Positions 12,044 to 22,846 of a DNA stretch of 64,000 nt are shown here, in pieces. Made by a program: the position numbers and the translations under genes. The DNA comes from Sceloporus undulatus (taxonomy: Eukaryota; Chordata; Lepidosauria; Squamata; Phrynosomatidae). Position 1 is the stretch's first letter, and each line of letters begins with the position of its first letter. The stretch spans positions 21,193,853-21,257,852 of the forward strand of contig NC_056529.1 of the NCBI RefSeq assembly GCF_019175285.1, read 5' to 3'. The notes below the pieces were generated by a model. It was not told the origin of the DNA. It did no database searches and was given only the letters and a program-made list of their open reading frames with translations.

Positions 12044-12280
12044 CACCTGTCCTGGGATTATTTTGCTAATCCCCACTGAGTCAGATGGAGGTATTTTGCT
12101 TCTTCCAACCCATTGCCCTCTGTCACCTGCCTGGGTTGCTTCACTAGGAGATCTCAGGCGCTTAGGAGATATTTGCAAACTCCTTTGAAGCCAAGTAGAG
12201 GCCAGGAGATAAGCAATATCTAGGAGCAACCAATTCAAGGAACTTCCTCACCTTGCCATTGTTTGTCAGAGGGTCAGGTG
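12044..12280. promoter_or_regulatory. Candidate SNAI3 upstream element
   Basis: In non-repeat DNA about 1.8-2 kb upstream of the SNAI3 start lie three CACCTG/CAGGTG E2-boxes (12044, 12124 and 12275), an inverted pair GGATTA-6 bp-TAATCC (12055-12072) and an AP-1 site TGAGTCA (12077). CACCTG is the Snail-family binding site, so autoregulation is possible. This rests on motifs only. Confidence 0.3.
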
Positions 12281-12423
12281 AAACAGAAAATGCTGGAACC
12301 TTCCTCCATCCCTTTCCCCATCCCTGACCGCCTTCTGCAGCTGGTCATCAGAGAAGGGAAATTTAAAGTTTCCTAGGTCTTTGTAAGGGAACAAATATAT
12401 TTAAATGTCAAAGCCAAGCCTGT

Positions 12424-12555
12424 CATTCCCTGAAGGTGCCTGTCACAGATGCTGGTGAAACGTCAGGAAGAAACTCTTCTAGGACACAGCCACATAGCCT
12501 GAAAAACCCACAAAAAACTATGGATGCCGGCCATGAAAGCCTTCGACTTCACAAG
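12424..12555. mobile_element. Palindromic MITE, half copy
   Basis: It carries gtgaaacgtcaggaagaaac, cacagccacatagcctgaa and gccggccatgaaagccttcg, the right half of the family seen whole at 37996-38210. Confidence 0.7.
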
Positions 12556-12664
12556 CCTGTCAGGGTTTAGCTTTAAATCAGCAGAGCAGCAGAAATGCAT
12601 GTGCCTTTGACCAACTAGGCTTCCCTAAGAACTGAGACTGACTCCAAAAACAAGCACATTTGCA

Positions 12665-13135
12665 AATGGTTATTTGCTGTCAAGTCGGCTTATGGTGACC
12701 CTAAGAATGAGAGACCTCCAAGATCCCCGATCATCAATTATCCTATGTGAAATCAAAGGCTTTCATGGCTGGCATCCATAGTTTTTTGTGGTTTTTTCAG
12801 GCTCTGTGGCCATGTTCTGGAAGAGTTTATTCCTGACCTTTTGCCAGCATCAGATGCCAGCCAGAGATGCTGGTGAAATATCAGGAAGAAACTCTTCTGG
12901 CCACAGAGCCCAAAAAAACCCACAAAAAACTACAGTATCAGCTATCCTGTTCAGGTCTTGCAAACCTGCAAAAAAATTTTGTTTGCAAACTCAAAGCAGT
13001 CATGGCTTTCTTGATGGAGCCTATCCACTTGCAATTTAGTCTTCCTCTTTTCCTCCTGCCTTCATCTTATCAGGTATTATTGTCCTGTCCAGTGAGCCAC
13101 ATCATCTTGTGATAAGTCCAAAGTTTAACACACCA
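12665..13135. mobile_element. Bov-B LINE fragment split by a palindromic MITE (12744-12934)
   Basis: The left part has gtcaagtcggcttatggtga and gagagacctccaagatcc. The right part has tgttcaggtcttgcaaac and cctgtccagtgagccacatc, which are contiguous in the LINE. The insert carries inverted gccatgttctggaagagttt arms. Confidence 0.7.
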
Positions 13136-13897
13136 GGTACTATATCCATGAGGCCCAGGCTTCTGGCGCATCCAGATTTGGTGGCAGGGTGGGGTGTCTT
13201 GAACTATTTTCTCCCTTGACTCATTCTAAAATCAGTTAAATCCCAGGTAAATATTCTCCCACCTCACATCTTTTGAAAAGGGCATGGAGTTTTCCACTGC
13301 TTGGCTGACCTCTGTGCTACGTTTTAGAGCAGCAGACAGGAAATCTCAAGGCAAGAGAGGGAGAGATAGAGTTGAATGAAGCCGCAAAGCCCTCTGGCCT
13401 CCTATGGACACAGGTTGGGGGCTGAAGTGTTGACAGAAGCCCCGCTGGAGATAAGATGCTCCTGCGTCATCCTGGCATATATATATATATATTTATAAAA
13501 AGATGCAAGCTGGATACAGAGAGAAGAATGAAAACATTGGAGATTGAAGAAGGGATGGCGGTGTTGACTAAAGGCCCAGCTAAGGAGAGCTGGCAATGGG
13601 GAAAGAGATGAGGCAGTGGCATGTTTGGGGAAAGGGCTCCTTATCTGGCCTGGCACAGCCTTGAGCAGTCCAAGTCTTTCGGGTTTTCGGGATTCAGGGA
13701 CGCTTGTGGTGAAGGAAAGTCAAAGCACCAGTCTTATTATTGGACTGCGAGAATAACAAACCAAAGGCTAAGTCTATCTAGCCCATATCCACCCACGAAC
13801 ATCATTCATTGTGACATTAAACCAAGTGGCCTTTCGCCTCTTTTACGTACACAGGTAGGGTCTCCCTTCACCGTTAACACTTGGAGTTTGCATTTTT

Positions 13898-14161
13898 AAA
13901 AGATTTTGGAACATTTGCACATACTTCACAAGATATCTTGGAGATGGAACCCAGGTCTAAAGACAAAATTCAGTTACGTTTCACAAATGCCTTATGTATA
14001 TAGCACCATATTTTAAAAATAATTCTGTGTATGGAGCAAAGTTTGGTGGATTGAGCTGTCAGAAAGCAAAGGCTTCACTATTTCAGCCACCCGTGAAAAA
14101 ATGTGTGGGTTTTGGAGTATTTTGGATTTCAGAATTCTGGATAAGAGAGACTCAGCCTGTA
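13898..14161 (-). mobile_element. Palindromic DNA element (family ending GAGACTCAGCCTGTA)
   Basis: It shares sequence in reverse with 29181-29540 and 45522-46003: aagatatcttggagatg, gtttcacaaatgcc, and tctggataagagagactcag. Its left end is missing. Confidence 0.65.
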
Positions 14162-14709
14162 TTAATTTCGTTTCTTTTCCATTCCACTGGTAGAAGCCAA
14201 GTAGGATAGGAGTCCAGGAGGTTTACAACGAATCCAAAGATCTTTAAAATCAGGCACCACTCATCTTAAACCTGTGGGAAATAGCAGTTGCAAAAATCCA
14301 TTTAAAAACATGAAACATCCCCAAAGACTTCTGCTTGAATCTCTCTCTCACACATGTAGCTTCCTTCCTTCTTCCCTGGAAGAATGACCCCCGAGAGCCA
14401 GGTTACAGGGGAAGTGGGAGTAGTAAGGCTGGGAAACTAATGCAAGAGTTAAGTAACGTTGCATTCCATATTTTTGGGATAGGTTCCCAGTCATAGGCAT
14501 GCAGATGACTTGGCCCAAAACAATTTATCAAGGAGGGTTATCAAAGAGGAAGAAATGTCAAAGACCACAAGTGAAACTGTGACTCCCCCTCGAGGTTAGT
14601 GTTGCGATTACAACACAGTATTTTGCACGGTACATCCATGCAAAAGGGAAAGATACTATAAAAGAGTGCCAGTCTGGACAACCATTTTTAAATAACTCCT
14701 AAACCACTG

Positions 14710-14932
14710 TTGCCTTTTTGCTTTCAAGTCAACCCTGACTTATGGCAAGTCTATCCTAAGGTTTTCTTGGCAGGATTTATTTAGAGGAGGTTTGCCATTC
14801 CCTTCCTCAGAGACTGATAGAGTCTGACTTGCCCAAAGGAACTTGATGGGTTTCCATGGTTGAGCAAGGATTTGAACTCTGGTTCCTGGAATACTAGACC
14901 AACACATAGTTATGACACCACATTGGCTTCTA
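14710..14932 (-). mobile_element. tRNA-derived SINE, antisense
   Basis: The Bov-B-like tail (caagtcaaccctgacttatg), then ggaggtttgccattccc and the reversed box B (ggatttgaactctgg) follow in order. Confidence 0.75.
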
Positions 14933-17327
14933 TGTGGTCCTTATTGACCACACAGATGCATAGATCCCACTGACAGATTTATACCGAGAACATATTTGGG
15001 TTGAGATACATACACCTGAGATTCTGACATTAGCTACCCAAGGAAAGGAAAGCTCTTCTGCCATACCCAACCAAGATCTCCCTGAACTTTCATAGTTCAT
15101 CATCAAGTAGGAAACACATTAAGAAACCAATAGGATCCTCTAAGCAATAATGCCTGGCAAGGCAAAGAGTCTGACAAACTTTCAGACTCTTTGCCTCCAG
15201 GCAAAGTCCACTTCCTTTAACCAGACACTACGAAACAGAAACATTCTTGGAGGTTCCTAGAAAGGAGTAGCCATCTGGCACACATCTTCCCCAGCCTGGT
15301 ACCTCTCTCCAGATGACCTAGACTACAACTTCTATCACTCCCAGGAAATACAACCATTGAACAAGTCAGAGCTAGAAAGCAGCCAGTTGAGGAAAGTTGC
15401 TCTGCCATTTGATTGTGCTGCTCACTTGCAGAGTTCACATGTGAATTGTTAGCAATCTTAACCATTGCAAGCTGGCAAGACAGGCCCCATGCCATTTATA
15501 TCTTTGCATTCTATGGCTGCTTACCCTCACCCCAGCCTCTGGCCTGTCCAATGCTTTAAAAAAAGTGTGCAAATCATATGACTGTCCAGGTACTGCAACT
15601 CCCAATGTCCCTCACTATTAACATGTTGGAGGGGGTTGTTGGGAGCTGTAGTCTAACAGTACAAGACCTGGACCATCGAGTTACACAGAATCTCTTGGGA
15701 GTTGAGACAATAACATAAGAAGGCCATTTCACTCCTTACAACAAGTAAGGTGGATCTGTGCTGTTATGGCCCTAGTGCAGGTTATTTGGGCTGAGGCCAA
15801 GAGAAAGTGGCTTGCTTAAGGCTCCCTGGTGAGTTCACATCAGAGGTGAGAATCAGCTTTCTTGTCCAGGGTTCAAAGGGGTACAGTCTGTCAAGTGACC
15901 TGCTCCTGCTAGTAAATTTAAGGTTGGGTGAGCTTTCCTTCCACCACAGTCCCCTAGACACCCCCCCCCCCCAAATCCATACATCTATGCAGCCCTTTGG
16001 GGACATTTCAGACCCAGTTTCAGGGTTTTTAGATAGAAGAAAGTTCCATCATACTAACACTGCAGAACCAGCTTTATGATATTGGCTTTAGATCATGGCT
16101 TTTCATGTCCTCCACCACTTAAAAAATTGGTAAGCCATTTAGCTTCTTAAAACAAAAAGCGGACTAGTACTTCAAGTATGAAAAAGACACAGATAGGTAA
16201 TTTCATCAAAGATCTTTTTCTTTACATCAGAAAAAGAGACTTCTTCCCCCCACCCCCAGACCATTTTTATAAAAAGACAACCGCCCCATTACTCCTGTGT
16301 TAATGAAAAGAGGTCCGTTCTACATTCCAAGTTCCCGCATGCCTCCCCCCTTCCTCCACCCCCCAAAACAAACATCCAGCCTGAAATTCTCAAATTGGAG
16401 TGTCATATTTTTCTTTAACAAAAATCCGGGCTGCGTTTTTTTCTTTAAAAAATATACTTTAAAAAATAATGCTTCATAAAAATACTATTGTTCCTATCCG
16501 AACACAGATACTGCGATATCAAGAGTCAACTACTTCTGCTGTCTCTATAGAAAATGTGAAAAGAGTTATTGTCACACTGAGAGATGTAGAAGAAGAACAA
16601 CAAAACCCCACGAGGAACCTCTAGTTATCACAAAACCTGGTAGAAAACAAGCAAGGGTCGCCAAGGGGAGGAGAGAAGGGGTGGGTTGAATATTTGGGGG
16701 TTTAATTCTGCAGATCCTTTCGAAACTCCTGTCGGCGTTCCCATGCGCAGTTTTCACTGACATGTTCCTTGTGGCCATGGCTGAACAGCGGGCATAATAA
16801 ATAATCCTACAAAGTTTAGATCGCCCATGCTTGCTTTGTTTTTAAATTACTATTTTTAAAAAATTGAACGACTTAATACCCACCCCACCCCGCAACACTT
16901 GGACAACAGTACCCCCATGAAATGTCTTGTTGCTATATAAACCGCGTAAGATAACAAGATGGTGCTAAAATCTTATTAAAAGCATCTTAATAAAATAACA
17001 CACACCCCCTCGCTTGTTAACTAGGGAATGTCCAACCAGAAGTGTAAAGAGGGCCCAACCCAAAATTCAAACTGGGAGAGGCATGGAGTTCTGTTACGTT
17101 TTGTCATCTGCACAGCTGGCCACCTACATCCAAACCTTTCCGCTCTTGGTTTGGAAAATGAAGGAAGAATCTCCCTGGCAGAATGAGGCAGTACTAAAGT
17201 CAACAGAATAGGATAGCCGCTCACTGGATGGAGCCAAGGGAAGGATGAGGGCCAGGCCTCTCCCATCATGAAAAAAGATAAAAGGTCCATGTGAAAGGCT
17301 GGCAAAACCCAGCAAGAGTTCCAACCC
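14933..17327. other. Intergenic DNA and RNF166 3' UTR
   Basis: Its end next to 17327 must hold the RNF166 3' UTR. A minus-strand ATTAAA at about 16698-16703 is a weak poly(A) candidate. The rest has a C13 run at about 15960, A/T-rich runs around 16430-16480, and no gene. Confidence 0.45.
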
Positions 17328-20300
17328 TCAGTTCTCCGAGAGGGAGAGGGCCAGTGCAGCTTGTAATGCAGCTTCTTCATCGATGCTGTAGTCCTGGAAA
17401 GTAAGAAAACAAGGTCACCATCAAGATGCAAAAGGTTCTGTTGATCCCATCCAATCCTTCCCATCTTGCTTCAGCAATTTTTGTTTTATTTATTATTTGG
17501 TATTATTTAAAGTCTATACCTGTCCAAGAACAGATATATCTGCTGGTGGGACACCATTTTAGCTATGAGCACTGCTTTGGCTTCTGAAGTGGAAGAGGTT
17601 GGAAATGTAATCCCATGTCAGTTCGGCAGCCTGGAGTTTATGGTCATTCATTTAGGCTGCTCATCTCCACCAGAGGAAGAACAAGATTGCATTCAATGCA
17701 CTAAGATTAGACCCCCACACACACACTTTTTTGCATTGCAATTCCCAACTTTCTGGCAGTTGTACTACAAAATGGGGAAGGAACTTTTCCAAGTTAAAAT
17801 AACACAAAGGGGGGAGGTTATCACTTCACCACCAATAACGGCAGAACCCTGACCCATATTTGCCACTCAAAGTCATCTTGAGTTTCCCAAATGGAGCCTT
17901 AAGACATCCCTACAGGTTTGGCAGCAGTACCCACCACAAACGTGTCATAGGAAAACTTGTGCCGGTGCAAGAGATGTTGCAAGAAGTTGGCGCTTTTATA
18001 GCTGGGATCACCCCAAGGCATGGCTGAACAGACCGGGCATACCTAAAAAAAACATGAAGGGAGGGCAGATGCAGAGATAAGAAGTTGACCCTCAGCAAAG
18101 GAGAAGAAAATAACCCATTCCAAACATCAAGACAACAAATTAAAAACAACCGTGACTCTCTGGGACACAGAACAATATCCTATAGGAGTCCTAGCTCAGA
18201 AAAATGACTTATTCCGGTACAAAAAAATAACTCCTTTTTTGTTTAAATGGCTGGATCTGTTTGGCAGAGGAATAGACTGCCTCTGAGGGTGGTGGACCCT
18301 CCATCTTTGGAAGTCTTCAATCAGAGGTTGGATGGGCATCACTCAGGGGTTACTATAGTTGTGTATTTCTGCATGGCAGGGTGCTGAGCCTTGCAGTCCC
18401 TTCCAGGTGTACAACTATGTTTCTCAGAGCTCTTTGTGTGAAACCAATTCGTTCTCCCTCAAAACATGTCCCTCATCTCAGACACACTTGTTTAGTTCTG
18501 CTGCAGGAAAAGGAAGCTGCTTTGCCACTGCCCATTAGAGAAACAGAATAGAGATTCAGTGAACTAGAAACAGGATGAGAGTGCTCAATTTCCCCAGAGG
18601 CAGGTGTTTGTGTGCAACTACCAACTCCGCACAAGGGGAACAGGTCAAATGTGCATGCAAGCTTAACAATTCATAGGAAGTCATGTTCGCCTCTAGGGCT
18701 GCATCAGCCAAAGAACACAAATCTCCACCAAAAATAAAGTCTTCTCTTATGAGAGCTGGTTCTTCCTCCTGTCTTTCAGGTACCAGTTAAAAACCAAATT
18801 TGTACAAGCTTCTAGGGGATAAGTAACTGGTTGATTTGACCCTTGGTGCTGCTTGTCTGCATTGATTTTTTTTGCCTTGTTTGCTCACATTTGCAATTCA
18901 GGCAAACGCAAGAGTGCTCGCGTTGACTGTAAGACGAATCCCAAAGTCCTATGCAATTTCTGCCCTCTAACACTCGACTCACGGTCGTAATACTCACCAC
19001 TTTGTTGGGGTCGTTGCGATGATTTTCCATACAGTGCTTCACCAGTTCCTGCTGGTCCAAATTCCGTGCTCCACAATAGGGGCAAACAAACGTAGAGCGG
19101 TTTGGGATATTGCTGCAAGAGAGAACAGGAATTTGGCTGAGGCCTCTATGTGAAAGGAACCTTTCAGTGGCTATAAAAGACCACCTTTTCTAAGCAAAAG
19201 AGAAGCCCTATCTTACCCTTCCTCCCAGGCTGATAGCACAGTTACTTCATTAACCCCTCAAAGCCAATTTTTTTTATGATCAACCACCCGAGTCAGTGAA
19301 GGAATAGATACCTGGGAATGGGTTGGGAAGTTGGGACGACGGGGACAAACTTTGGACAGTTGGCCATCTGTTCCTGAACCTTAGCACAGGATGTGACATG
19401 GGACCTCATCTTTGCAAGGGTCACCTGAGAGAGAGGAAAAGGAGATGATGGCATGAAGTGCATGCATTTTATCCTTTTAAGAATGTAGTTTAGCCCAGTG
19501 CCTCTGTGCGTGGATCTGCCCAAGACATATTTTGAATTTAGTACCTTTTTGCCACAGCCTCGACAGGGAGCCTTGAAGGATGAGAGCTGCTTTTCCACAC
19601 TGGATGCCTTCTCCACCTTTTTGGGATCAAAGGGCATGCGACAAAGAGGGCAGAGAGGAGAGGGCACTTGGAGGCAGGGCTGGAGGCATTCTCCGCAGAA
19701 CCTGGGAGAGAGGGAAAGAAACAGAGGCTCATTTTACTCTGCAGAACCCCCGGCAGGGAGGTGTATTGTGTTGCCAATTGATTCAGTGACAAATTTGGTT
19801 ATGCTCTGATGGTGCTACAATCAAAGGAGATCCCAAGACATGGATCAGCTACAGAGAAATCCACATGTTCTAAATCAGTCACAGTGAGAATCTGCTTTGC
19901 TCCTTGCCACTTCTCTCTGTGAGCCTGAGATCCAAACTGCAGAGCCTGTTGCAAACAAAAGACACTTAGGATTACAAACATTACGAATCCAGGAATTTGT
20001 TCTTGAATACCAGAACTGAACAGCTCCGACTGTGGTTATTTGACATAAGATAAAACTATGGCAACCTCTGAATGAGAGACCTCCAAGAGCTCCAGTCGCT
20101 CCGGTCTTGCAAACTTGCCCAAGACAGCGATGGCTTCCTTGACGGAGTCTATCCACCTGTAGTGCAATCTTCACTGTCCTTACAACACAATAATTCACTA
20201 CTTGTTACCCCAAGATTTCTTCATTTCAGCAGGAGAACACAGAGAAGGGGAAAGTCACTTTTTTTGCTAGTACTGTTAAAAACCTAGAAGCCAGAAATCC

Positions 20301-22465
20301 TTTCTGATTACTGAAAATGGCTGAGACAGACACAGAGTTTGGAAACGTGACCTTTAAAGGACTACAGCTCCCAGAGTCCCCTGGCTCATAAAGTCACTTT
20401 CCCAATCTCTGGCGCCCTTCTGCCCCTTCCTGCTCTGGTGAAGGGTTCAATCAGTTTGGAGCTTTTCCCATTCAGGCCAATGCAACCTCCTGCGCTGTCT
20501 AAGTTGCGTACCAGTGCAAATTCCCAAACACAGCGGGCGACCTGCTCAGAGACATGACAACTAACTTTGCGGCAATTTGTGCAACACATCTTGCCCAGAT
20601 GCTCATTTCCTTTCGTTATTTCTAGCCGCCGAGCATTACAAGCCAGCTAGTATCTCTAGCTGGCTTGCAATGGAAATCCTGGCCTCTGGACCAGGAATGA
20701 AAGGCTACAGGAATTCAAGCGATAACAACTCACAGAGCCTTGGGCCAGAGAACGGCTTTCAGAAACTGAAATGCAGCAACAGGCTGAGATCGGAGTTCAC
20801 GGCAACTCAGATGCTCTGATACCTGGAGGGCCAGTCTCTTTCATTTTAATTAGGCAGATGAAGCTCCACTAAATAACCGGTGGACTGGAAATGGACCTTG
20901 GGCAAAAACAAGGGAATGCACACAGAGCAGAGGGCAAACTTCCAGCCCGCTTGCAAAGCCACTGGCCTTTCAACAGATCTAAAGAAACAACTGGTCTGCT
21001 CCCTCCTTTTCCCTGCTTCACTGGGCAGATGCTGCCTGCTTCCTCAGACCTCTTCCTTCCCTGAAGAGCCCTCTGCTGTTTGAGAGCTTTCAAGGGGGAA
21101 CCCCCTGCACTGCTCCAGACTTATCTGCCACCAAATCTCTTCCAGAAGGCTTTTTTTGTTCATAGAATCACGGAGATGCAAGAGACCCCAAAGGCCTTCC
21201 AGTCCAACCCCCTTCTGCCATGCAGGAACTCACTATCAAAGCACCCCTGACAGATGGACATCCAGCCTCTGTTGAAAGACCTCCAAAAAAGGAGACTCCA
21301 CTAACTCCAAGGGAATGTGTTCCACTGTCAGGAAGTTCTTCCTAATGTTTAATCCCTCTGTGTGTGTGTATATATATATGGGTTGCATCCCTCTTCATCT
21401 GATGCAGAATTAGTGAGCTGTTCTCCATGAAAGTGTTCATGCCAAGTAAAGCTATTGGCCTTAAAGGATGTCAAGCGTGTTCTTGCTGCTGTTTTATAGA
21501 TACCCTTCCCCAGTATTCATAGAACCCTAGAGTTAGAAGAGACCCCAAGAAGGGCCCTGATCCAGCCCAACCCCCTTCTTCTGCCATGCAGGAACTCTCC
21601 ATCAAAGCATCCCCATTGACAGATGGCCATCCAGCCTCTGAATAAAGACCTCTAAGGAAGGAGACTCCACTAACTCCAAGGAAGGAGTGTGTTCCACTGT
21701 CAAACAGCCCTTACTCTCAGGAAGCTCCTCCTAATGTTGAGTGGAATCTCTTTTCCTTTCATTTGCATCCATTGCTCCATTGAGTCCTGTTCTCTGGAGC
21801 AGCAGAAAACAAGCTTGCTCCCTCCTCAATATGAAAGAGGGCTATCATCATCATCATATCACCCCTTCACCTTCTCTTCTCCAGGCTGAATATCACCCGC
21901 TCCCTAAGTCTCTCTTCAAAAGGCTTCATGGTTCCATTTTAGTCGCCCTCCTCTGGACAGCTTCCTGCTCCTTGAATCGTGAGCCTAAGAGGGGATCCTG
22001 GGGTCCGTCTTCTGCAAGGTCCCTGGGCCTCCTGGGCCTCTGGACTGCCTCAGAGGGGGGCGGAGTCTCCTTCCTTGGATGGCCATCTGTCAATGGGGAT
22101 GCTTTGACGGAGAGTTCCTGCATGGCAGAAGAAGGGCTTGGACCGGGTGGCCCTTCGTGGGGTCTCCTGCGACGGAATGCTGGGAAGTGTAGTTCCTAGG
22201 GAGGAGGGAGGGTTGCTCACGTGTGCCTGCAGGCGGCGATGCGGACGGGGCGCTGGAAGACCTCCAGGCAGATGGGGCAGCTGAACTGGGCCTCCAGGGC
22301 GGCGGCAGAGGCGGCCTCGGGCGGCGGAGGGTGCGGGGCGGCCGAGGAGGAGGAGGCACCAGGCGGAGGAGGAGGCGGCGGCTGAGGAGGGTGAGCGGGG
22401 CCCTCTCGAGAGCCCCCGGCCCCCGCCGCAGACACTAACAGGCTCCGGAACATCGCAGCCGCCAT
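17328..22465 (-). CDS. RNF166: RNF166, RING-finger E3 ubiquitin ligase (6 exons)
   Basis: Exons are 22221-22465, 19545-19701, 19312-19424, 18998-19112, 17935-18042 and 17328-17393, giving 267 aa (human 237). The C3HC4 RING is complete: C63, C66, C79, H81, C84, C87, C99 and C102. A C2HC finger follows (C128, C131, H143, C147), then di19-like zinc motifs around CPYC (182-185) and CPVC, and a C-terminal ubiquitin-interacting motif (247-267, ending LALSLSEN). This is the RNF114/RNF125/RNF138/RNF166 architecture: an E3 ligase that transfers ubiquitin from an E2. In mammals RNF166 is reported in interferon signalling and xenophagy. The extra length is a proline/alanine/serine-rich stretch at residues 12-58. 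The chosen start gives MAAAMFRS, close to the mammalian MAMFRS. The frame stays open upstream to an ATG at 22684, which is less likely because it would place coding sequence across the promoter. All junctions are GT-AG and frame-consistent. The gene shares its promoter with CTU2. Confidence 0.96.
18240..18425 (+). mobile_element. CR1 LINE 3' fragment, sense
   Basis: Contains tagactgcctctgagggtgg, cctccatctttggaagtctt, and tttctgcatggcagggtg, the reverse complement of the antisense CR1 tails elsewhere. It lies in RNF166 intron 4. Confidence 0.7.
20045..20195. mobile_element. Bov-B LINE fragment
   Basis: It has gagagacctccaagagctcc, ggtcttgcaaacttgcccaa and gacggagtctatccacctg in the order of the 12665-13135 copy. 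It lies in RNF166 intron 1. Confidence 0.6.
21158..21965 (-). mobile_element. Two CR1 LINE 3' ends in tandem
   Basis: Copies at 21158-21350 and 21512-21965 each start catagaatca/catagaaccct, then gccatgcaggaact and cagcctctgttgaaagacc. The second runs on to aggctgaatatcacccgctc. They lie in RNF166 intron 1, ending about 260 bp from exon 1. Confidence 0.8.
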
Positions 22466-22846
22466 CAGAGCACAGGAAGACAACCAGCGGAAATGGCGGA
22501 GGCAGCGGCGCGCTTCTTTGGCGTCACGGCGCCGCGACCTAGGCTCAAACCGCCCCCACTTCCGCCTTTCCTTCAGAGAGTGGCGGCGCGGCTCTGATTG
22601 CGTCACAGCTCCCACTTCCGCCTTGAGAGAAAGGGGCGGGGCGTGAACCATTACGTCACAGCACCGCGACATAGTCCAACCCACTCCCTCGCCCAGGCAA
22701 TCAGCGGAATTGTAGAAAGTAGGGGCGTGGTTCTGATTGCGTCACAGTCCCGCGACGGAGCCCCCCACTAACTCGCTTTTACTCATACCCTCCAACAGCA
22801 GCGTCACGGCGACGGTAGCTGACGTCATAAGGGCGCGCCTGCTGGG
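22466..22846. promoter_or_regulatory. RNF166/CTU2 bidirectional CpG-island promoter
   Basis: The 381 bp between the two start codons are GC- and CpG-rich, TATA-less, and the only space available for both promoters. They contain six CRE/ATF-like GCGTCAC, ACGTCAC or TGACGTCA sites (22521, 22600, 22653, 22739, 22801 and 22820). They also contain two identical 12-mers cccacttccgcc (22555 and 22611; ETS-like in the reverse sense), and GC boxes (for example around 22631-22642). The sites fall in about three degenerate copies of one module. Both genes are housekeeping-like, which fits a shared promoter. Factor binding is inferred from motif shape only. Confidence 0.8.

Noticed and set aside
22223-22438. 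Plus-strand glycine/arginine-rich frame opposite RNF166 exon 1
   Set aside because: Shadow of the GC-rich RING exon.
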